NCBI RefSeq assembly: GCF_007746795.1
Contig: NZ_CP036343.1
Coordinates: forward strand, 4,024,369 to 4,088,368
Source: Gimesia algae
GTDB lineage: Bacteria; Planctomycetota; Planctomycetia; Planctomycetales; Planctomycetaceae
Reading direction: 5' to 3'
DNA length: 64,000 bases
Part shown: positions 1 to 11,148 of the stretch, in pieces
How the letters are laid out: every line of letters starts with the position of its first letter
Position numbering within the stretch: position 1 is the stretch's first letter
Made by a program: the position numbers and the translations under genes
The notes under the pieces: model-generated
Seen by the model: the letters and a program-made list of their open reading frames with translations, nothing else
Database searches by the model: none
Told to the model about the DNA's origin: nothing

Positions 1-125
1 TATCTCGATGAAATCAGCTGATTTTCAAGGCCATGGTTCCACTCTCCTGGTGAACCGTTTATATTACGACCCTGAAATATAGCCTCTTGCAGCAATCAAT
101 ATTATTAATCACTCAGGAATCTGGA

Positions 126-1439
126 ATGTCGTCTTCTCCGTTAAACGTAGCCATTATCGGTATGGGAACCGTAGGCAGTGGTGTTGCTAAAATACTGCTG
201 GATCGTGCCGAACAAATGACGACTCGTGCTGGACGACCGATTCAACTCAAAAAGGCTGTGGTACGGGATCTGTCCCGCCCGAGAAACGTTGATCTGCCAG
301 CGGAAGTATTGACTGACAGTATCGATGCCGTCCTCCACGATGAATCCATTGATGTCGTCATTCAGCTGATTGGTGGGATCGACCCTGCGTATGACATCAT
401 GTTACGCGCCCTCGAAAGTGGCAAAGACGTGGTGACAGCGAATAAAGCACTCCTTTGTGAAAAGGGAGAAAGTCTGTTTCGACGCGCCCGGGAGTTGGGA
501 CGCTGTATCTGCTTCGAAGCGGCCGTCGCTGGTGGAGTGCCTCTCATTGAGACCGTCACCCAGGCAATGACAGCCAACCAGATCACTTCCATCGAGGCCA
601 TCCTCAACGGGACCAGCAATTACATACTGACAGAGATGTTTTCTCACAATGTGAGTTACGATGATGCTGTAAAAAGCGCGCAGGAAATCGGTTATGCTGA
701 AGCCGATCCAGCCATGGACGTCGATGGGACAGACGCTGCTCAAAAACTGGGAATTCTAGTGCAACTGGCGTTGGGAATCAAAGTTGGCCTGAATCAGTTT
801 CTGCGTCAGGGAATCGACTGCCTGTCGCTGGCGGATTTACAGTACGCCGCAGAGTTAGGTTATACCGTAAAGTTATTGGCCGTCGCCAAGTTATTGGATG
901 GCCAGCTGGAAATGCATGCCCAGCCAACGTTGATCCGGAATGATAACCCACTGGCCCATGTAGAAGATGCCTACAATAAAATCGCCCTCGAAGGTGACGC
1001 TGTCGGCAAGGTCTGGCTGTCAGGCATGGGAGCAGGTCAGATGGCGACGGCTTCTGCTGTCGTCGCGAACGTGGTTGATATTGCCGTCGGTAGAGCTGCT
1101 TTGACATTTCCCCGACTTGATCTCTGGAACCCTCGCGAGGGAATCAAGATTATGCCGCGCGAGGAAATTTCCCGTCGCTACTTCCTGCGTTTAAACGTGG
1201 AAGATCGCCCCCATGTATTAGCCGACATTACGAACGTATTAGGCGACCATGAGATCAGCATCGCCAGCCTGGTTCAGCATGAAGCCCCGGAAGTCGATCC
1301 CTCTGAAGAATTCTCGATCGTACCATTGGTGATTATGACCCATCGTACGACGGAAGGTCGCTTTCAGGCCGCCAGCAGGGAGCTGGATGAGCTGGACTGC
1401 ATCCGGTCTCCCTTTGTGCGCATGCCGGTCAACGACTGA
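126..1439 (+). CDS. hom: homoserine dehydrogenase
   Basis: NAD(P)-dependent homoserine dehydrogenase, which reduces aspartate semialdehyde to homoserine in threonine/methionine synthesis (cytoplasm). The 437-residue protein starts with a Rossmann dinucleotide loop (GMGTVGSG, about residues 12-19). It carries the family signature around AVAGGVPLIE and NGTSNYILTEM (residues 140-180) and ends in a C-terminal ACT domain (YFLRLNVEDRPHVLADI onward, about residue 355), the usual site of threonine feedback. I chose the ATG at 126 because an AGGA box lies just upstream and the fold begins a few residues later; a TTG at 87 would add 13 residues with no sign of conservation. It converges on the cyclophilin gene with a 9-bp gap. 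Function is secure; allosteric control by threonine is inferred from the ACT domain. Confidence 0.95.
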   Translation: MSSSPLNVAIIGMGTVGSGVAKILLDRAEQMTTRAGRPIQLKKAVVRDLSRPRNVDLPAEVLTDSIDAVLHDESIDVVIQLIGGIDPAYDIMLRALESGKDVVTANKALLCEKGESLFRRARELGRCICFEAAVAGGVPLIETVTQAMTANQITSIEAILNGTSNYILTEMFSHNVSYDDAVKSAQEIGYAEADPAMDVDGTDAAQKLGILVQLALGIKVGLNQFLRQGIDCLSLADLQYAAELGYTVKLLAVAKLLDGQLEMHAQPTLIRNDNPLAHVEDAYNKIALEGDAVGKVWLSGMGAGQMATASAVVANVVDIAVGRAALTFPRLDLWNPREGIKIMPREEISRRYFLRLNVEDRPHVLADITNVLGDHEISIASLVQHEAPEVDPSEEFSIVPLVIMTHRTTEGRFQAASRELDELDCIRSPFVRMPVND

Positions 1440-1448
1440 TCTGGCCGA

Positions 1449-2231
1449 CTACTCTTTCGTAGCTGGTTTTACAGCCGCATCCTCTTTCTTTTCAACGGCG
1501 GGTGCTTCAGATTTTTGCTCTGCTTTCTCAGCCGGCTTTTCAGAATCAGGTTTGGCTTCTGGTTTCTCTTTAGCTTTAGTTGGTTCGTCGCCCACAATGG
1601 TTGCCTTTTTGATGTAGTCCAGCATGGGAAATTCTTTTTTCAGATACGTGTTTCCCTCGGCGACTAATTTCATCTGGTCGGGTCCGGTCCCCTGGGGCGC
1701 ACCTTCTCCATACTCGTTATAAAGTGAATCTACGACATCCATACCCTCGACCACTTTGGCGAACGGAGAAAAGCCCATTCCATCCAGATTGGAATTATCC
1801 CCATAGTTAATGAAAAACTGTGTGGATCGTGAGTTGGGCATTCCTGTTTTGGCGAAGGATACATAACCACGTTTGTTCGATTCTACTACAGGATCATCCA
1901 TGATATTGTTGTCACGCCACTTGGCATGCAGTTCCGGATCACCATTGATGCCAATCTGCGCCATGAATCCGTCAAGGACACGAAAGAATGCCGTGTCATT
2001 ATAAAAACCCATTTTAACGAGTTCTTTGAATCGTTCTGCTCCCTTGGGGGACCAGTCCGGATGCACTTCCAGTTTAATATTCCCTTTGGTTGTCTCCAGA
2101 AGTACCTGATAATTCTCGGCGCTGGGAGGAGCATCTTTTCCAGCTTCGGTAGGAACTTCGCCAGAACACCCAACACAACACAACACAACCAGGCTCAACG
2201 CCAGTAAACTAAGACGTAACATTTCTTTCAT
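1449..2231 (-). CDS. cyclophilin-type peptidyl-prolyl isomerase, probable lipoprotein
   Basis: Peptidyl-prolyl cis-trans isomerase of the cyclophilin family, probably exported and membrane anchored. The N terminus (first 22 residues) is a hydrophobic signal ending in a cysteine cluster (LCCVGC), which suggests lipoprotein processing, although the exact lipidated cysteine is unclear. The cyclophilin domain (about residues 40-205) opens with ETTKGNIKLEV and holds the recognisable stretches FFRVLDGFMAQ and SRSTQFFINYGDN. The last 50 residues are a low-complexity Lys/Glu/Ala/Pro tail, probably a flexible linker-like extension. It likely helps fold exported proteins. It is convergent with hom and stands alone. 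Confidence 0.9.
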   Translation of the reverse strand: MKEMLRLSLLALSLVVLCCVGCSGEVPTEAGKDAPPSAENYQVLLETTKGNIKLEVHPDWSPKGAERFKELVKMGFYNDTAFFRVLDGFMAQIGINGDPELHAKWRDNNIMDDPVVESNKRGYVSFAKTGMPNSRSTQFFINYGDNSNLDGMGFSPFAKVVEGMDVVDSLYNEYGEGAPQGTGPDQMKLVAEGNTYLKKEFPMLDYIKKATIVGDEPTKAKEKPEAKPDSEKPAEKAEQKSEAPAVEKKEDAAVKPATKE

Positions 2232-2276
2232 CCTTATATTATTCAGAGTATTAAAATTAATTGACGAAACTGATCT

Positions 2277-3194
2277 TTAAGAGTTCTGAATTTTCTGACT
2301 GATCTGTTCGAATTCCTGCTTGAGCACAGGCATTGCGCCTGCCTGACTGGCAACCAGGCCTCCCACACGGTTCGCAAATATTGCTGCCTGCTCCCAACCC
2401 CAATCCTGCAGCCGTCTGGAGATTAAAGCTGCAGTAAACGCATCACCGGCACCGACGGCATCGGTGACTTCCACAGGAGAACCAGGGATATTAAATTCCT
2501 GGCCTTCAGCATAAATCAGACAACCTTCAGCACCACGTGTGATGCAGACCGCTTCCAGTTCGTAATCCTCCTGAATTCGATTCGCAAACTGTCCCAGGCT
2601 ACCGGTTGATAATCCCAGCAGTTTGCTTATTTCAGCCACTTCATCCTGATTTAATTTGATCATCTTTGCCGCCTCCAGAGAACGCTCAATCCAGCTTCGC
2701 TCGTAGTAATGCTGGCGGAGATTCACATCATAAACAATCAGACATTTTTCACTTGTCGCTGCCAGACATTGATGAATGGCCTCGCGCGAAGCTGTTTCTC
2801 GCTGCGCCAGTGTTCCAAAACAGACTGCCTGTGAGTGCTGCATCAACGCAGACAGATCGTCATTAAATTCCAGATGGTCCCAGGCAACGTGTTCATGGAT
2901 TGTATATTGAGGATCATTGGCATCGGAATACTGTACGGTCACAGTTCCCGTTGGAAAGGATTCGTCAATTTGTACATGGTCTACAGACAGTCCCTGCTGT
3001 TTCAGGAATTCCAGCAGTTCTTTCCCGAGCGCATCCTGACCGACGCGCGTGACAACAGTCCCCTGACATCCCAGTTGATTTGCCTGAAAAGCGACATTCG
3101 CCGGTGCACCACCTGGTCGTCTCTCGTCCTCAAAACAATCCCACAGTAATTCACCTAAACCAATTACCAGTGGAAGCGACTTTATGTTATTCAT
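2277..3194 (-). CDS. PfkB-family carbohydrate kinase (fructokinase-like)
   Basis: Sugar kinase of the PfkB/ribokinase family, transferring phosphate from ATP to a sugar such as fructose. The N-terminal family block reads LVIGLGELLWD followed by a Gly-Gly-Ala-Pro-Ala-Asn signature (RRPGGAPANVAFQANQLG). The C-terminal signature DAVGAGDAFTAAL (about residue 250) contains the catalytic Asp and anion hole. Length, about 305 residues, is normal. The ATG at 3194 is preferred over a TTG at 3209. Substrate cannot be read from sequence; the WD after the first strand is typical of fructokinase-like members. No operon partner. Confidence 0.88.
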   Translation of the reverse strand: MNNIKSLPLVIGLGELLWDCFEDERRPGGAPANVAFQANQLGCQGTVVTRVGQDALGKELLEFLKQQGLSVDHVQIDESFPTGTVTVQYSDANDPQYTIHEHVAWDHLEFNDDLSALMQHSQAVCFGTLAQRETASREAIHQCLAATSEKCLIVYDVNLRQHYYERSWIERSLEAAKMIKLNQDEVAEISKLLGLSTGSLGQFANRIQEDYELEAVCITRGAEGCLIYAEGQEFNIPGSPVEVTDAVGAGDAFTAALISRRLQDWGWEQAAIFANRVGGLVASQAGAMPVLKQEFEQISQKIQNS

Positions 3195-3327
3195 GAAACT
3201 CAGATTCAATTTTGATTCGATTCAATTACACTGTTCCGAGATTACAGCTCAGAAACGGAGTGCCACTGCAATGAGAAGTACAATTTCTCACAACTGATAC
3301 CATACCATATTCGGGGATATAAATTCC

Positions 3328-3759
3328 ATGCATCGCATTTATGAATACCATCATTTAGTGACTGAAGACGAAATTGACGGATTGGGACATGTCAATAATG
3401 TGGTCTATCTGAAATGGCTGCAGGATGCTGCGGTCGCTCACTCGACAGCCAATGGCTGGCCAGGACGTCGGTATCGGGATTTGAAAATCGGCTGGGTCGC
3501 ACGCAGCCATTTTATCGAATATCTGCAACCCGCATTTCTGGATCAGAAAATCGTGGTGCAGACATGGATCTCCACACTTCAGAAAGTAAAATCTCTCCGA
3601 AAATACAGGATACTCCGTCCTGCCGATTCCGAGCTGCTGGTACGTGCGGAAACAAGCTGGGCGTTTGTGAATTACGAAAGTCTCGCTCCCCGCCGTATCC
3701 CGACCGAAGTCGCTTCCTGCTTCTCCATTGTTCCTGAATCGGAAGAACCTGAGAAGTGA
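3328..3759 (+). CDS. acyl-CoA thioesterase (hotdog fold, 4HBT/YbgC-like)
   Basis: Small hotdog-fold thioesterase of 143 residues. The first third carries the 4HBT pattern (DEIDGLGHVNNVVYLKWLQDA), where the Asp and the GHVNN stretch form the active site and helix start, and a later block VVQTWISTLQKVKSLRKY matches the central strand. Members hydrolyse acyl-CoA or acyl-ACP thioesters; the actual substrate is unknown. It is transcribed alone, divergently from the PfkB kinase. The 223 bp after it, before the next gene, show no clear signal. Confidence 0.85.
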   Translation: MHRIYEYHHLVTEDEIDGLGHVNNVVYLKWLQDAAVAHSTANGWPGRRYRDLKIGWVARSHFIEYLQPAFLDQKIVVQTWISTLQKVKSLRKYRILRPADSELLVRAETSWAFVNYESLAPRRIPTEVASCFSIVPESEEPEK

Positions 3760-3982
3760 GAATCCAACATAAATCGCTTCCCCATTTTTTTTAAGGAAGA
3801 ATCTGACTCAAAACGTGAAATCAAGCAGACAGCATGGTACGCTATCTACAATTCAGATTGTAAGCTGCTCTGGAGCACATCCCATTCAATCATAGAACCT
3901 TATTTTGACACTCGCCTCCAGGATCTTGCTTACAGATATTATTCTGAAAACGAACTCATCTCTTATCCATTCACGGTGAACT

Positions 3983-6436
3983 ATGACTGATCAAGTTTAT
4001 GAAAAGCTGGGGGCATTCTACCTGGGACGCGAATATGACCTGCCTCAAGATCGCCTGAAAGAAGATCTGGTTTTATACGACAGTAAAGACCTGACAACGC
4101 ACGCCGTGTGTGTCGGCATGACTGGCAGTGGTAAAACCGGGTTATGCCTGTCTCTGCTGGAAGAAGCCGCCATTGATGATATTCCTGTGATCGCCATCGA
4201 CCCTAAGGGTGATCTGGGAAATCTGTTGCTCAATTTTCCGGATTTAAAACCAGCTGATTTCCGACCCTGGATTGAAGAAAGTGAAGCCGTACGTAAAGGG
4301 AAGACACCTGACGAATTCGCCAGCGGGACCGCTGATCTCTGGAAGAAGGGATTGGCCGACTGGCAGCAGGATGGCGCTCGTATTGCCCGACTGCGCGATG
4401 CTGTCGACATGGCGATTTACACCCCAGGCAGTAATGCCGGTCTTCCCATTTCTGTTCTGAAATCATTCGACGCCCCGAGTGAAGTGATTTTAAACAACAG
4501 CGATGCCCTGCGGGATCGCATTATGTCCGCCGTCTCTGGTCTGCTGGCGTTACTGAAAATCAATGCTGACCCGATCAATAGTCGCGAACATATCCTGCTT
4601 TCCAATATTCTCAGCAATGCCTGGAAAGCAAAGCGAAATCTGTCCATCGCCAGCCTGATTCAGGAAATTCAAGCACCTCCGTTTGACAAGATCGGGTTTC
4701 TCAACCTGGATATGTTTTACCCGGCGAAAGACCGCATGCAGCTCTCTCTGCAACTCAACAATCTGCTGGCTTCTCCGGGATTTGAATCCTGGATGCAGGG
4801 GGAAGCATTAAATATTGAGCGATTGTTAATGACGAAACAAGGCAAGCCCCGCATTTCGATTCTGTCGATTGCACACCTGTCTGAATCGGAACGTATGTTT
4901 TTCGTCACCGTCCTGCTCAATGAAGTATTGGCCTGGGTCCGCAGTCAGTCAGGGACCTCAAGCCTGCGGGCCATCCTGTATATGGATGAGGTTTACGGAT
5001 ACTTCCCCCCGACAGCAAATCCCCCCTCCAAAACGCCGATGCTCACCTTATTAAAACAGGCACGAGCCTATGGTCTGGGCGTGGTCCTTTCGACACAAAA
5101 CCCGGTCGACCTGGACTACAAAGGTCTCTCGAATACAGGCACCTGGTTCATTGGACGCCTGCAGACAGAACGTGACAAAGCACGCGTACTCGATGGGCTG
5201 GAAAGCGCATCAGGAACGGCCGGCAGCCAGTTCCATCGACAGGAAATGGAAGCCATTCTGTCTGACCTGGGCAGCCGAGTATTCCTGTTACACAACGTTC
5301 ATGAAGACGCGCCCGTTGTATTTCAGACAAGGTGGGCACTGTCTTACCTGCGAGGACCGCTGACACGAAACCAGATTAAAACGCTAATGGACCCGCGAAA
5401 GCAGGCTATCGCCGAATCAACTCCCGCCCCCGCTGAAACAACTCTCGACACGACTGCTGAACCAGACCTCTCACAGCCCCCGTTGATTCCCGTTGAAATT
5501 AAACAGCGAATCTTCACCGCTGCGACGATCGCCCCGACCACAAGCCGGCTTGTGTACCGCCCTGGTCTGATTGGTCTCGCGAAACTGCGTTACGCCGATG
5601 CCAAATCAAAGGTCGATCTCTGGCAGGATGTCGCCATGCTGCTGACAGTTACAGGATCAGTACCGGAGTCAATCTGGGAAGCTGCCACATTTATCCCGCC
5701 CGGGAACCTGGATTATGACGCAGCGCCTGATTCCCAGGCAATCTTTGCAGAAGTTGACAGTTTACTCACACAAACAAAACAATACCGATCCTGGGAAAAG
5801 GAACTTAAGACTTACCTGTACCAGGAACGCCCGTTGAATCTCTGGTTTAGCGCAGATCCAAAACTGTATTCCGATCCCGAAGAAAATGAAGCTGCTTTTC
5901 GGGCACGTCTCAAACAACTGATGCGAGAAGAACGTGATCTACAACTGGAAAAGCTGCGGGCAAAGTATTCCTCCAAATTCGATACAATCAAAAACAGAAT
6001 TCGCACAGCGGAAGAGCGGGTGGCGCGGGAAGAAGCACAATATAGTGATAAAAAGCTGAGTACGTTTCTCTCAATCGGCACGACTATTTTCGGTGCGATC
6101 ATGGGCAGAAAAGTGGCCAGTGCCACCAACGTCAGAAAAGCATCAACGGCAGCACGCAGTGTGGGACGCGCCGCTAAAGAACATGGTGACATTGGACGGG
6201 CGAAAGAGGCTCTGGAAATCCAGCATCAAAAATATGCTGAACTGGAAGACGAGTTTCAGCAGGAGATTGATGAACTGGAAGAGCCGATTCGACCGGAGGA
6301 TCTGGAAATTGAAGCCTATCCTGTTCGACCGCGGAAGTCCGATCTCATGGTGAATGAAGTTGCATTTGCCTGGCTTCCCTGGTCAGTCGACACGACCGGG
6401 ATCAGTCAGCCACTCTATCGACTGGAAGAAGAGTAG
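3983..6436 (+). CDS. HerA/DUF87-like ATP-binding protein
   Basis: Large ATPase of 817 residues with a FtsK/HerA-type motor core. The Walker A motif is [11 protein letters not shown] (about residue 46) and the Walker B stretch is [14 protein letters not shown] (about residue 332), followed by [15 protein letters not shown], typical of the HerA/VirB4-like sensor region. After about residue 480 there is a Pro/Thr-rich linker, then a region ending in a long charged coiled coil ([27 protein letters not shown]) and a short Gly/Ala hydrophobic patch. I cannot name a substrate; related proteins move or remodel DNA or proteins. A stand-alone chromosomal gene with no mobile neighbours, so unlikely to be a conjugation protein. 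Confidence 0.8.
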   Translation: MTDQVYEKLGAFYLGREYDLPQDRLKEDLVLYDSKDLTTHAVCVGMTGSGKTGLCLSLLEEAAIDDIPVIAIDPKGDLGNLLLNFPDLKPADFRPWIEESEAVRKGKTPDEFASGTADLWKKGLADWQQDGARIARLRDAVDMAIYTPGSNAGLPISVLKSFDAPSEVILNNSDALRDRIMSAVSGLLALLKINADPINSREHILLSNILSNAWKAKRNLSIASLIQEIQAPPFDKIGFLNLDMFYPAKDRMQLSLQLNNLLASPGFESWMQGEALNIERLLMTKQGKPRISILSIAHLSESERMFFVTVLLNEVLAWVRSQSGTSSLRAILYMDEVYGYFPPTANPPSKTPMLTLLKQARAYGLGVVLSTQNPVDLDYKGLSNTGTWFIGRLQTERDKARVLDGLESASGTAGSQFHRQEMEAILSDLGSRVFLLHNVHEDAPVVFQTRWALSYLRGPLTRNQIKTLMDPRKQAIAESTPAPAETTLDTTAEPDLSQPPLIPVEIKQRIFTAATIAPTTSRLVYRPGLIGLAKLRYADAKSKVDLWQDVAMLLTVTGSVPESIWEAATFIPPGNLDYDAAPDSQAIFAEVDSLLTQTKQYRSWEKELKTYLYQERPLNLWFSADPKLYSDPEENEAAFRARLKQLMREERDLQLEKLRAKYSSKFDTIKNRIRTAEERVAREEAQYSDKKLSTFLSIGTTIFGAIMGRKVASATNVRKASTAARSVGRAAKEHGDIGRAKEALEIQHQKYAELEDEFQQEIDELEEPIRPEDLEIEAYPVRPRKSDLMVNEVAFAWLPWSVDTTGISQPLYRLEEE

Positions 6437-6501
6437 CAGCAGGATCTATGAACAACCGGAGACAGGGGAAAAGCGACGCTGCTTCACCCCTGCCCTCTCA
6501 G

Positions 6502-9426
6502 TTATTTGACCACAAAGTTGATCAGTCGCCCGGGAATCACAATCGCCTTCACGATGGTTTTACCTTCCAGGTGCTGGGCGATCGTCTCATCTTGTTCCGC
6601 AGTCTGCTGCATGGTCGCCTGGTCGGCATCCGCTGCGACAGAAACTTTCGACCGCAGTTTCCCATTCACCTGCACCGGAATTTCTACGACCGATTCCTGC
6701 AGCAACGCTTCATCAAATTCGGGCCATGGCTGATAGGCCAGAGATTCTGTGTGCCCCAGTACACTCCAGAGTTCTTCTGCAATATGAGGTGCAAACGGTG
6801 AAAGCAGTAATACGAAATCAGACAGAACCGACTTGGATCTGGTTTTCAGCGGCCCCATTGCATTCGTAAATTCCATCATACGACTGATGGCCGTATTGAA
6901 TGATAACTTTTCGATATCCTCCGATACGGCTTTGATGGTCTTATGCAAAATGCGCAACTGATCTTCATCGGGTGCGTCATCGGTGACGGCCTCGCTTAAG
7001 GTAACCTCTTCCTGTCGCTCATCAATGATCAAGCGCCAGACGCGTCCCAGAAATCGACCAACGCCATCCACACCACTCATGCTCCAGGGCTTGGTCGCTT
7101 CCAACGGCCCCATAAACATCTCGTACATCCGCAGGGCATCAGCGCCATACTGTTCCACAACGACATCAGGATTGATGACATTTTTCCGTGATTTCGACAT
7201 CTTATAGGCGCGACTGTTGACAGAGATTTCAGGATGATCAACCAGTACGAAATTCTCACCCTGCTTCTGCACCTGGTCCGATTCCAGGCTGACCATACTA
7301 ACCGGTGTCCCGGATGATTTTTCGATCCATTTGGTTTCTGAATCATCAGATTCGGCAACATCCTTCGCCGATACCCAGGTGCCGTCTGACTGCTGAAAGC
7401 CGGTCAGTTCGATGTCACCTAAAATCATGCCTTGATTCACCAGTTTCTGGAACGGTTCCGAGCAAGTAACATGCCCGCGGTCAAACAACACCTGATGCCA
7501 GAAACGGGCGTAAAGCAGATGCAGAACCGCATGTTCGCCGCCACCAATATACAGATCGACGGGCAACCAGTTCTTCTCGTTTTCCGGATCGATAAATCGC
7601 TCACTGTTTTTGGGGTCAGCAAACCGCAGGTAATACCAGCAGGAGCCCGCCCATTGAGGCATGCTGTTCACTTCACGCAACAACCGCTTGCCGTCCGTAT
7701 CTGTTTTATACAACCATTCGTCAGGCGCAGAAGACAACGGCGGTTCGGGAGTCCCCGCAGACTTGTACTCTTTCATTTCGGGAAGTTCCACCGGCAAACT
7801 TTCTTCCGGGTCCGGTCGCATCAGACCTGTTATCTTGCCGTCCTCATCCAACTCATGCCAGATGGGAAACGGTTCGCCCCAAAAATGCTGACGGCTGAAT
7901 AACCAGTCGCGGAGTCGATAATTGACGGCGCCTTTACCAAGGCCCTGCTCGACCAGACGAGCTGTGATCTCTTTTTTGAAATCTGCGGTCTGCATACCAT
8001 CAAATTCGCCCGAATGAATGGCCGTTCCTATTCCGGAGAAGGGAGTTCGCTTTTCGCCAGCGATTTCCGCCTCCAAAGCCTGCTCCTCTTTCGCAGGTTC
8101 GTATTTTGCAGGTGGCTCTACGACAGGAATGATGGGTAAATCAAACTCAACGGCAAATTCCCAGTCGCGTAAATCGTGAGCGGGAACCGCCATGATGGCA
8201 CCCGTTCCATAACTGATCAAAACATAGTCGGCAATCCAGACCGGAATTTTCTCGCCGTTGACCGGGTTGATCGCATGACTGCCTGTAAACACCCCTGTTT
8301 TTTCTTTAGCCAGATCGGTTCGGTCCAGATCGCTCTTGAGTGCGGCCTGTTTGCGATATGTTTCAACGGCTTGCTTCTGCTCAGTTGTTGTCAGGCGATC
8401 CACGAATTCGTGCTCAGGAGCGAGTACCATATAGGTCGCACCGAACAACGTATCGGGACGGGTGGTATAGACGCGTAAGACATCCGCTTCCGTGTCTTCC
8501 GGGAATCCGGTTTCGCTGCGCGATGATTTCCAGCCTGCGAATCCCTGCTCCAGGTCGGCGTCTGAATCTCCTGAACCCACATAGAAATCAACTTCTGCGC
8601 CTTCACTGCGACCGATCCAGTTTTTCTGTAACGACTTGATCGACTCGGACCAGTCCAGTCCCTCAAGTCCATCAATTAACCGATCGCCGTACTTCGTAAT
8701 CCGCAGCATCCACTGCCGCAATGGAATCCGCTCCACGGGATGTCCGCCCCGCTCACTTTTCCCATCAATGATCTCCTCGTTGGCTAAAACAGTTCCCAGT
8801 TTCGGACACCAGTTGACGGGCGCTTCGTGCTGATATGCCAAACGATGTCGGTTCTGATAATGACGGATTGATTCTTCGCCTTCAGTTTTCACTTTTTCGG
8901 GAATCGGCAATTCGCTGATGGGGCGGGCGCGACCAACACGCTGTTTTCCATCTGGTCCCGTCCATTCAAATTCTGTATCAAACCACGAATCGAATAACTG
9001 CAAAAAGATCCATTGCGTCCAGCGAAAGTAATCCGGATCCGTCGTGGAAAATTCACGACTCCAGTCATAACTGAAACCTAACATCTTCAACTGACGACGA
9101 AAGGTATCAATATTTTTCTGAGTTGTAATTTTGGGAGGGGTCCCCGTTTCGATGGCATGCTGCTCGGCAGGCAAGCCGAACGCGTCCCAGCCCATCGGAT
9201 GTAATACCTGTTTCCCCTGCATACGGGCGTGGCGACAGACGATGTCAGTTGCCGTATACCCTTCGGGATGCCCGACATGCAACCCTTCGCCTGACGGATA
9301 AGGAAACATATCGAGAACGTACAGCTTGTCTTTCCCTTCAATAAAATCACCGACTTTGAAGGTTTCCTGCTGATCCCAATAGGTCTGCCATTTGGTTTCA
9401 ATCCGCTTGGCGTCGTAACGAGGCAT
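6502..9426 (-). CDS. leuS: leucyl-tRNA synthetase
   Basis: Charges tRNA-Leu with leucine. At 974 residues it is longer than the common bacterial size of about 860, because of insertions in the catalytic and leucine-specific regions. The class I HIGH-type motif appears as [14 protein letters not shown] (about residue 42) and the KMSKS loop as [10 protein letters not shown] (about residue 742). A CP1 editing domain lies between them ([19 protein letters not shown]), and the anticodon-binding and C-terminal domains end in [11 protein letters not shown]. The ATG at 9426 opens with [14 protein letters not shown], the expected N terminus. A tRNA-Leu(GAG) gene lies about 31 kb away. Confidence 0.97.
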   Translation of the reverse strand: MPRYDAKRIETKWQTYWDQQETFKVGDFIEGKDKLYVLDMFPYPSGEGLHVGHPEGYTATDIVCRHARMQGKQVLHPMGWDAFGLPAEQHAIETGTPPKITTQKNIDTFRRQLKMLGFSYDWSREFSTTDPDYFRWTQWIFLQLFDSWFDTEFEWTGPDGKQRVGRARPISELPIPEKVKTEGEESIRHYQNRHRLAYQHEAPVNWCPKLGTVLANEEIIDGKSERGGHPVERIPLRQWMLRITKYGDRLIDGLEGLDWSESIKSLQKNWIGRSEGAEVDFYVGSGDSDADLEQGFAGWKSSRSETGFPEDTEADVLRVYTTRPDTLFGATYMVLAPEHEFVDRLTTTEQKQAVETYRKQAALKSDLDRTDLAKEKTGVFTGSHAINPVNGEKIPVWIADYVLISYGTGAIMAVPAHDLRDWEFAVEFDLPIIPVVEPPAKYEPAKEEQALEAEIAGEKRTPFSGIGTAIHSGEFDGMQTADFKKEITARLVEQGLGKGAVNYRLRDWLFSRQHFWGEPFPIWHELDEDGKITGLMRPDPEESLPVELPEMKEYKSAGTPEPPLSSAPDEWLYKTDTDGKRLLREVNSMPQWAGSCWYYLRFADPKNSERFIDPENEKNWLPVDLYIGGGEHAVLHLLYARFWHQVLFDRGHVTCSEPFQKLVNQGMILGDIELTGFQQSDGTWVSAKDVAESDDSETKWIEKSSGTPVSMVSLESDQVQKQGENFVLVDHPEISVNSRAYKMSKSRKNVINPDVVVEQYGADALRMYEMFMGPLEATKPWSMSGVDGVGRFLGRVWRLIIDERQEEVTLSEAVTDDAPDEDQLRILHKTIKAVSEDIEKLSFNTAISRMMEFTNAMGPLKTRSKSVLSDFVLLLSPFAPHIAEELWSVLGHTESLAYQPWPEFDEALLQESVVEIPVQVNGKLRSKVSVAADADQATMQQTAEQDETIAQHLEGKTIVKAIVIPGRLINFVVK

Positions 9427-9727
9427 TGTGTCCAGTCTTCCTAATCGTTCAAGGGTATGATGACCCGGCTAAAAAATGGTTTTCTGTCCCACCGGGCCAG
9501 CATAGCCCGACCCGACATCGTAACAAACAGACAGTAATCCTGTCAGTGATATCTATAGTAATAGAGTAAGTTTAGCCATCCGTAGAAACTTTGCAATTCT
9601 GCCTGTTTTTGATATCGAGGGTTTCTTTACGACCATTGATTTGTCAAAATACACAAGCCCTGTTCCCTGGAACGGTGTTTTCGATTATTTACCTGATTTA
9701 ACGGTACTCAACTCTGGAGTAAACATA
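9427..9727. other. intergenic, divergent promoters
   Basis: About 300 bp between the divergent leuS and isomerase-like genes. It must hold promoters for both. I see AT-rich stretches (around 9550-9575) but no palindrome, riboswitch or T-box-like structure I can defend. A possible in-frame TTG at 9641 for the downstream gene is discounted because GGAGT precedes the ATG at 9728. Confidence 0.4.
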
Positions 9728-10693
9728 ATGGTAGTCAGTTCCGATTCCCCCTTTAACGGCGAAACCAGCAGACGTGATTTCCTGAAGTCATCTTCAGCCT
9801 GGGGGTTTGCTGCCTTGACAGCAGGTTCTCTGATTTCAGACACCACTTTCGCAGCAGGTGTTCAGAAAAAAGAGGTTCCTGAGCATCTAAAACTGAGTCT
9901 GGCCGCCTATTCTTTCAACCGTTACATGCAACAGAGCTGGCCAAAAACCCGTGAGAGAAAAACACCGGCCACCATGACCATTCAGGACTTCGTCCGCTAT
10001 TGTGGCGAACAGAAACTGGATGGCTGCGAACTGACCAGCTACTATTTCCCTAATCCAGTCAATGAAGATTACCTGAAAGAAACACGCGACCTGGCAGGCT
10101 CACTGGGACTAGCTGTATCAGGCACAGCCATCGGTAACGATTTCTGCCTGCCCAAAGGAACCGCCCGAGATGCACAGCTGGAAATGACCCGTAAATGGAT
10201 TGATTATTCTGCGATCCTGGGTGCTCCCGTAATTCGCATTTTCGCCGGTAAGGTTCCCAAAGGGGGAAATGAAGCCGAAGCGATTCGCATCTGCCAGGCA
10301 GGTATTAATGAATCGCTGAAGTATGCTGAGAAAAAAGGCGTCAGTCTCGCATTGGAAAATCATGGGGGAATCACTTCGACACCCGGGCAGATGATGCGAA
10401 TCATAGATGGCATCGATAAAGCCCCCAATTTCGGAATCAATTTCGACAGCGGTAACTTCCGTACAGAACATCCCTATGAAGATCTGGAAAAAATCGCGCC
10501 ACTGGCCATCAATGCCCAGATCAAAGTGGAAATGGGGGCCCGTGGAAATCAGGTTCCCGCCGACATCCCCCGAATTATAAAAATTCTGAAAGACGCTCAC
10601 TATAAAAACTTCGTTGTTTTGGAATACGAAGCCAAAGAAGAACCGAAGGAAGCGATTCCCGGGTATTTAAAACAACTGCGAAAATTGATCTGA
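9728..10693 (+). CDS. Tat-exported sugar phosphate isomerase/epimerase-like protein
   Basis: Xylose-isomerase-like TIM-barrel protein (AP endonuclease family 2 fold) of 321 residues. The N terminus has a twin-arginine signal (SRRDFLKSS, followed by a hydrophobic stretch to about residue 40), so it is exported folded. The barrel contains typical metal-site neighbourhoods: SLALENHGG (Glu and His), NFGINFDSGNF (Asp), and VVLEYEAKEE near the C terminus (Glu). Such proteins are abundant in planctomycetes and act on sugars or inositols; the substrate is unknown. Start chosen by the GGAGT box upstream. The small membrane-protein gene follows after 47 bp and may be cotranscribed. Confidence 0.85.
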   Translation: MVVSSDSPFNGETSRRDFLKSSSAWGFAALTAGSLISDTTFAAGVQKKEVPEHLKLSLAAYSFNRYMQQSWPKTRERKTPATMTIQDFVRYCGEQKLDGCELTSYYFPNPVNEDYLKETRDLAGSLGLAVSGTAIGNDFCLPKGTARDAQLEMTRKWIDYSAILGAPVIRIFAGKVPKGGNEAEAIRICQAGINESLKYAEKKGVSLALENHGGITSTPGQMMRIIDGIDKAPNFGINFDSGNFRTEHPYEDLEKIAPLAINAQIKVEMGARGNQVPADIPRIIKILKDAHYKNFVVLEYEAKEEPKEAIPGYLKQLRKLI

Positions 10694-10740
10694 AAGCTAA
10701 TCATCTTCCTGTCCCGCTATTGATCACTAGAAATACTGTC

Positions 10741-11121
10741 ATGGATGAAACCGAAACGGATCCTCAGGAGAAAGATAAAAAACGCGCATTCTGGAATCAT
10801 CAATTACCCCTGGAACGAGAGACCTGTATCTTTATTCTGGTCAATGCGCTGGATGTCTTCATGACTTACCTGCTGCTGGTAACCGGCAATTTCCGGGAAT
10901 CTAACCAGTTGGCGAATTATTTTATCGCGGGCTGGGGCATCAAGGGCATGGTTTACTTTAAGTTTACCCTGGTTGCAGTAGTAACAGTGATTGCCCAGAT
11001 CGTAGCACGGAAAAAAATGTCGACGGGTCGCAATCTGCTGAATTTCGGTTCGCTGATTGTCGCCGGAGTGGTTATTTACAGTTTTGCCCTTTTTATACGT
11101 TCGGGCTATCTGTTTAATTAG
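10741..11121 (+). CDS. small membrane protein (DUF5658-like)
   Basis: Integral membrane protein of about 126 residues with three predicted transmembrane helices (ILVNALDVFMTYLLLV, VYFKFTLVAVVTVIAQIV, FGSLIVAGVVIYSFAL). The pattern N-A-L-D-V-F-MTY followed by ESNQLANYF resembles the small DUF5658 group. No enzymatic motif is visible. The ATG at 10741 is used; a TTG at 10720 would add seven residues. It lies close behind the exported isomerase-like gene. Function unknown. Confidence 0.7.
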   Translation: MDETETDPQEKDKKRAFWNHQLPLERETCIFILVNALDVFMTYLLLVTGNFRESNQLANYFIAGWGIKGMVYFKFTLVAVVTVIAQIVARKKMSTGRNLLNFGSLIVAGVVIYSFALFIRSGYLFN

Positions 11122-11148
11122 TTGTGATTATAACCAGAGGCGACTCTA